A stretch of 64,000 nucleotides of DNA from Allonocardiopsis opalescens (GTDB lineage: Bacteria > Actinomycetota > Actinomycetes > Streptosporangiales > Streptosporangiaceae): positions 558,001-622,000 of the forward strand of contig NZ_PVZC01000002.1 in assembly GCF_003002095.1 (NCBI RefSeq). The letters are read 5' to 3'. Positions 59,993 through 64,000 of the stretch are shown piece after piece. The notes under the pieces are model-generated. The model saw nothing but the letters and a program-made list of their open reading frames with translations. It was not told the DNA's origin and did no database searches. Position 1 is the first letter of the stretch; each line of letters opens with the position of its first letter. The position numbers were made by a program, and so were the translations under genes.

Positions 59993-61738
59993 ATGCCAGC
60001 CTCAGCGCCCCTGCCCGTCCCGCCGGCCCTGCGACGCCCGCGGGCCGGCCTCCTCGGCGCGGCGGCGGTGCTCGCGCTGCTGCTGGCCGGATGCGTGCCC
60101 GCGGGCAACCGGGCGGGCGGCGCCGATCCGTCCGCCGCCTCGGCGCCGCCCGCCCCGGCCGAGGGCTTCGTGCGGGAGGGCGACCTGGGCTGGATGGACA
60201 ACGCGAGTCCGGGCCGGATCGAGATCCTGGCGGTGGAGCGGGAGCCCGACAGCACCGCGCTGCGCTTCCGGTACACCCCGCTGGGCGAGGAGTCCGCGCC
60301 GCCCCGGCACACCTTCGGGGTGCTCGGCTGGCACGGGCTGGACACCACGCTGAGCGGCTTCAGCCTCATCGACGCGGTCGGGCAGCGCCGCTACCGGCTG
60401 CTCTTCGACGGCGAGCCGCAGATCCAGGCCGGCAACCACCTGGGCAGCCGCCAGCCCAACGGGCTGTTCGAGTGGGTGCCGGAGGTGGAGTACGACCTGG
60501 TCGCGTACTTCCCGCGGCTGCCCGAGGACCTGGGCGCGGTCACCGTGGTCGCGCCGGGCAACATCGGCCCGTTCACCGGTGTGCCCGTCACCGACGTGCC
60601 CGAGCCCGAACCGGTGCCCTCGCTGTCGGAGACCCCGTTCGTGGACTGGCGGCCTGACAGCGAGGAGCGGCCCGCGCCGGGCGAGCGGGTGACGCTGCCG
60701 GTGGTCGACGGGCCGGTGACCGCTCCTGAAGAGGACGTCGCCGAGCTGTTCGGGGTGACCGAGACGGTGGTGCAGAACCGCGAGGTGGAGGCGGACACCG
60801 AGACGGTGGCCCTGCGCGCCGACGTGCTCTTCGACTTCGACGAGGCGACGCTCACCGACGGCGCCCGCGGCGTGCTGGCCGAGGTGATCGAGGAGACCCG
60901 TCGGCGCGCCGACCCCGAGCGGCCGCCGATCACCATCGTCGGCCACACCGACGGCATCGGCGAGGACGCCTACAACCAGGACCTCTCCGAGCGGCGCGCC
61001 GAGGCCGTGCGCGAGCTGCTGGCGGCCGAACTCGGACCGGAGTTCGCCTACGAGTCCGAGGGGCGCGGCAGCGAGGACCCGGTGGCCACCGAGGGCGGCG
61101 ACGACGACAGCGAGGCCCGCGCCCGCAACCGGCGGGTGGAGATCTCCTACCACTACCGCGAGACCACCACGTCCACCGCGTCCCCGACCACGGTGCAGCC
61201 GACCGCCGGGGCGACCGGCGACGTCCAGCAGCACCTCGACCGGGCCGAGGAGGGCGGCGAGCCCGCACCGTTCCGCCCCGGCCCCGGCGAGCCGGCGGCC
61301 ACCCGCACCGTCACCCTCCAGCCGTGGGGCAACGCCGAGGAGACCACCTACCGGCTGGACGTCTACCCCTTCTTCCGCGACGGCGCCTTCCTGGTCGCGA
61401 CCTTCGACTTCACCGTCGTCAGCGGCGAGGACCTCAACCCCGGCACCAACAGCACCGACCACTTCGGCTACCGCAGGGGCGCCTTCGACGACTTCGCCGC
61501 CTTCGACCCGGCCACCGGCATCACGTACCGGCACGTGCAGATCGGCGCCACCGACGGCCGCGACGAGAACGAGATCGGCCGGGTCGGCACCCCCGCCTGG
61601 CCGGTGCACCTGACGGCGGGCGCCGGCGCCAACCGGGGCTTCTTCTACCTGCCGGCGCCCCCACCCGAGGTCACCGCGCTGCACGTCAACGCCGGGGAGT
61701 TCGGGCTGATCGAGGACGTGCCGATCCAGCAGCCGTAG
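59993..61738 (+). CDS. OmpA-domain lipoprotein
   Basis: The product has 581 residues from ATG 59993 (GGAGG eight bases upstream). The lipoprotein signal ends ALLLAGC (Cys34). A beta-rich N-terminal domain (about 60-240) is followed by an OmpA/MotB-type domain (about 275-388): RADVLFDFDEATLTDGARGVLAEVIEE, ITIVGHTDGIGEDAYNQDLSERRAEAVRELL and EARARNRRVEISY, with the Asp and Arg that bind diaminopimelate. A third domain of about 180 residues follows, starting near TRTVTLQPWGN. It would link the outer membrane face to peptidoglycan. In a Gram-positive this is a surface wall-binding protein; its partner is unknown. Confidence 0.88.
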   Translation: MPASAPLPVPPALRRPRAGLLGAAAVLALLLAGCVPAGNRAGGADPSAASAPPAPAEGFVREGDLGWMDNASPGRIEILAVEREPDSTALRFRYTPLGEESAPPRHTFGVLGWHGLDTTLSGFSLIDAVGQRRYRLLFDGEPQIQAGNHLGSRQPNGLFEWVPEVEYDLVAYFPRLPEDLGAVTVVAPGNIGPFTGVPVTDVPEPEPVPSLSETPFVDWRPDSEERPAPGERVTLPVVDGPVTAPEEDVAELFGVTETVVQNREVEADTETVALRADVLFDFDEATLTDGARGVLAEVIEETRRRADPERPPITIVGHTDGIGEDAYNQDLSERRAEAVRELLAAELGPEFAYESEGRGSEDPVATEGGDDDSEARARNRRVEISYHYRETTTSTASPTTVQPTAGATGDVQQHLDRAEEGGEPAPFRPGPGEPAATRTVTLQPWGNAEETTYRLDVYPFFRDGAFLVATFDFTVVSGEDLNPGTNSTDHFGYRRGAFDDFAAFDPATGITYRHVQIGATDGRDENEIGRVGTPAWPVHLTAGAGANRGFFYLPAPPPEVTALHVNAGEFGLIEDVPIQQP

Positions 61739-61754
61739 CGGCCGGGCCGGGCGC

Positions 61755-62405
61755 TCAGCCGCGTCCGGCGCGCACCAGGCCGGAGTCGTAGGCGGCGATG
61801 ACGGCCTGGGTGCGGTTGCGCACGCCGAGCTTGGCCAGCACGTTGGAGACGTGCGTCTTGACCGTCTCGACGCTGACGAACAGCTCGGCCGCCGCCTCGG
61901 CATTGGACAGGCCACGCGCCATCAGCACCAGGGTGTCCGCCTCGCGCTCGGTGAGCGTGCCGACCGCCCTCGCGGCGGGCGACTCCGGGCGGGAGTCGCC
62001 GGCGGCGAGGGAGCGGACGGCGGCCGGGAAGAGCAGCGAGTCGCCGGAGTGCACCAGCCGGATGCCGGCCAGGATCTCCTCGGGGCGGCCGCGCTTGAGC
62101 AGGAAGCCCGCGGCGCCGACGCGCAGCGCTCCGTACACGTAGTCGTCGTTCTCGAAGGTGGTCACCACGATCACCTTGGGCGGCCGGTCCAGCGCGGCCA
62201 GTTCGGCGGTGGCCCGGATGCCGTCCACGCCGGGCATCCGCACGTCCATCAGCACGATGTCGGGCCGGGTGCGCCGGACCAGGTCGCGCGCTCCCGCGCC
62301 GTCGTCGCCCTCGCCGACCACCGCCATGTCCGCCTCGGCGGAGATCAGGGCGCGCAGCCCGGCCCGGATCAGCGCCTCGTCGTCGACCAGCGCGATGCGA
62401 ATCAT
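61755..62405 (-). CDS. NarL/LuxR-type response regulator
   Basis: The product has 216 residues. The receiver has VDDE, phospho-acceptor Asp54 in IVLMDVRMPGVDG, VIVVTTFENDDYVYGAL and Lys in FLLKRG. The output domain reads LTEREADTLVLMARGLSNAEAAAELFVSVETVKTHVSNVLAKLGVRNRTQA. The ATG overlaps the stop of the kinase gene upstream (ATGA), so the pair is coupled. Confidence 0.95.
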   Translation of the reverse strand: MIRIALVDDEALIRAGLRALISAEADMAVVGEGDDGAGARDLVRRTRPDIVLMDVRMPGVDGIRATAELAALDRPPKVIVVTTFENDDYVYGALRVGAAGFLLKRGRPEEILAGIRLVHSGDSLLFPAAVRSLAAGDSRPESPAARAVGTLTEREADTLVLMARGLSNAEAAAELFVSVETVKTHVSNVLAKLGVRNRTQAVIAAYDSGLVRAGRG

Positions 62406-63664
62406 GTCCGCTCCTTCCACGGGATGGCGGCGGCCAGCCGCCAGACGCCGTCGACGGCGCCGGCCGTCAGTTCGCCGCCGAGCAGTTCGACCCGCTCGCG
62501 CATGCCGCGCAGGCCCCGGCCGCCGCCCGGGCGGGTGCTCCGCCCCGGCCTGGCCGGATCGGCCGGGTTGGTCATCACCAGCCGCACCCGCTCCTCCTCG
62601 ACCCGCAGGTCGACGGTGACGGGCACGTTCTCGCCGCCGTGGCGCAGCGCGTTGGTGACGCCCTCCTGGCAGATGCGGTACAGCTCCCTGGACAGCACCT
62701 CGGGCAGCGCGTCGAGGGTACCGGTCTGCCGGAGGCGCAGGTCGGCGCCTGCGGTCCTGGCCGCCGCCACCAGGCGGGGCAGATCGGCCAGGGTGCGCTG
62801 CGGCGCGGCGGCGGCGCGCTCCTCGCGCAGCAGGCCGAGCATGTGGTCGAGTTCGGCGGTGGCCGTGCGGGCCTGCTCGGCGATGGTCTCCAGGGCGCCG
62901 CGGGCGAAGGCGGGGTCGCGGTCGATGACGCGGGCGGCCGCTCCGGCCTGGAGCGCCACCACGGACAGCACGTGGCCGATGGAGTCGTGCAGCTCGGCGG
63001 CCAGCCGGTTGCGCTCGGTGAGGTTGTCGGCGCGGGCCTGGGCGGCGGCGAGCCGGTCGGCCGCCGTCGGTCCGAGGAACCGGGGGGCCAGCCGGGCGGC
63101 CCCGGCGCCGATGAGTGCGATCAAGTAGACCAGCGCCAGCAGCACCACCGCTCCGGCGGGCGGCCCGAGCCAGGTCCACCCGCCGGTGGGCGACAGTTCG
63201 CGGAGGAACATCAGCGCGGGCTCGTCGGCCAGGAACGGGGCCAGCGCCAGCATGGCCGACTGGGTCAGCCCGACCATGGTGGTGATGCAGACCGCGAAGC
63301 CGACGGCGAAGTGCAGGGCCAGCCAGCAGGCGGCCCTGATCCGGGGGCCGGCCGGACGGGCGGCGGGCAGCGCGGCGAGCGGCCCGCCGAGCAGCGCCCG
63401 CGACAGCTGCGCCTGCTGCGCGCGCACGCCGGGGATCCAGACCGTCCCCGCGCCCAGCACGGCGGCGGCCGCCGTTCCCACGTACCACTGGGGTCCGGCC
63501 CCGAAGCGCTCCATCGAGGCGCCCCAGCCCAGTAGCAGCGACAACAGCACGAGGGTCGCCACCAGGAAGGGCGTGAAGAGGACGCCGCCCAGCACCAGGT
63601 AGACCCAGCGCCGGTAGGTGTCGGCGCCGAGCAGCGGGGCGGCGGCGCTCCGGAGTATCCGCAC
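62402..63664 (-). CDS. Sensor histidine kinase (HisKA_3 type)
   Basis: The product has 420 residues from GTG 63664. Membrane segments lie at about 20-48, 60-80, 110-140 and 165-190, with no large external domain. The dimerisation box LTERNRLAAELHDSIGHVLSVVALQAGAAARV carries His226. The ATPase domain has CQEGVTNALRHGGENVPVTVDL and GGGRGLRGMRERVELLGGELTAG. It is divergent from a membrane-protein gene at the window end. Such pairs often sense envelope stress and control an adjacent transporter; that is only suggested here. Confidence 0.93.
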   Translation of the reverse strand: MRILRSAAAPLLGADTYRRWVYLVLGGVLFTPFLVATLVLLSLLLGWGASMERFGAGPQWYVGTAAAAVLGAGTVWIPGVRAQQAQLSRALLGGPLAALPAARPAGPRIRAACWLALHFAVGFAVCITTMVGLTQSAMLALAPFLADEPALMFLRELSPTGGWTWLGPPAGAVVLLALVYLIALIGAGAARLAPRFLGPTAADRLAAAQARADNLTERNRLAAELHDSIGHVLSVVALQAGAAARVIDRDPAFARGALETIAEQARTATAELDHMLGLLREERAAAAPQRTLADLPRLVAAARTAGADLRLRQTGTLDALPEVLSRELYRICQEGVTNALRHGGENVPVTVDLRVEEERVRLVMTNPADPARPGRSTRPGGGRGLRGMRERVELLGGELTAGAVDGVWRLAAAIPWKERT

Positions 63665-63828
63665 ACCGCGATCGTGGCACGCCCGGCCGCCCGCCCGCCT
63701 CCCACGCGCGGGGGAGGCGGTTCCCCAGCCGGGGCGATGTGCGCGGGCGCCCGTCCGGCGAGGGTGGAGCCATCGGGAGCAGGGACGCGACCCGGCGCCC
63801 CGCCCCGACGAGCACGGAGGAGACCACG

Positions 63829-64000
63829 ATGGACGGGAAGACGGCCGCGACGGAGCCGGACCTCGGGAGGGCGCCCGCCGGCGGGCCCGAGCCCGGCTCC
63901 CACGTCCACCGGACACCGCGCGGGTGGTGGGCCCGCTGGAGCGCCCCGCTGGCCCTGGCCTGGTCGGCCGTCACCGCCGTATGGGCGGTGACCTGGGCGG
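63829..64000 (+). CDS. Membrane protein, 5' part only
   Basis: ATG 63829 follows GGAGGA at good spacing and the frame stays open to the window end (57 residues). After a hydrophilic, Pro/Gly-rich head, a first membrane helix begins near WSAPLALAWSAVTAVWAVTWA. It is divergent from the histidine kinase gene and may be its target. Family cannot be assigned from this part. Confidence 0.7.
   Translation, partial: MDGKTAATEPDLGRAPAGGPEPGSHVHRTPRGWWARWSAPLALAWSAVTAVWAVTWA

Overview
The window is very GC-rich, uses many GTG starts, has strong Shine-Dalgarno sites, and carries bldC, DUF3073 and DUF1232 genes beside a purSQL/purFM block. This points to the chromosome of a filamentous, sporulating actinomycete. 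The family cannot be fixed from the sequence; something near Nocardiopsaceae, Streptosporangiales or Streptomyces would fit. No rRNA, CRISPR array, IS element or phage was seen, and the region reads as chromosomal core with a carbohydrate-utilisation segment at the left end.

Left part (1-28.3 kb): plant-polysaccharide use and ribonucleotide reduction. A seven- to eight-gene minus-strand operon (Gfo/Idh/MocA oxidoreductase, two Opp/Dpp-type permeases, two ATPases, a family-5 binding lipoprotein, a DUF6807 protein and a cupin protein) faces a GH3 glycosidase. A secreted GH10 xylanase and a LacI regulator follow. The GH3 and xylanase upstream regions share GAA-N3-TTC inverted repeats that look like operators of one xylan/glycoside regulon. 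Next come a zinc metallopeptidase and a class I ribonucleotide reductase. The NrdB has Glu and Phe in place of the usual Asp ligand and radical Tyr, the signature of class Ic. nrdA lies behind an NrdR-box-like pair and a cobalamin riboswitch, and nrdB behind two DnaA boxes. A xylFGH-like pentose transporter with its ROK regulator, a type II thioesterase and a macrolide-type glycosyltransferase complete this part.

Middle (28.3-39 kb): small enzymes and regulators (GNAT, F420-type PPOX protein, SDR with a divergent TetR), two tRNA genes (Leu-CAG, Ser-GGA) next to an HNH nuclease gene, homogentisate dioxygenase with a divergent MarR, a cell-wall amidase, bldC, and conserved actinobacterial proteins of unknown function.

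Right part (39-64 kb): purM and purF, a fused 3-hydroxyacyl-CoA dehydrogenase, a PhoX-type phosphatase behind a PHO-box-like repeat, an SRPBCC/ArsR pair behind a 45-bp inverted repeat, and a NarL-type two-component pair. purL, purQ and purS follow, with a membrane protein between purL and purQ and a serine-kinase-type ATPase between purQ and purS. Then come a SigR-like ECF sigma factor lacking a neighbouring rsrA, a 2-oxoacid dehydrogenase operon (E1 alpha, E1 beta, E2), an OmpA-domain lipoprotein, and a second two-component pair divergent from a membrane protein cut by the window end.

All calls come from reading the sequence and family knowledge. No database search was run.
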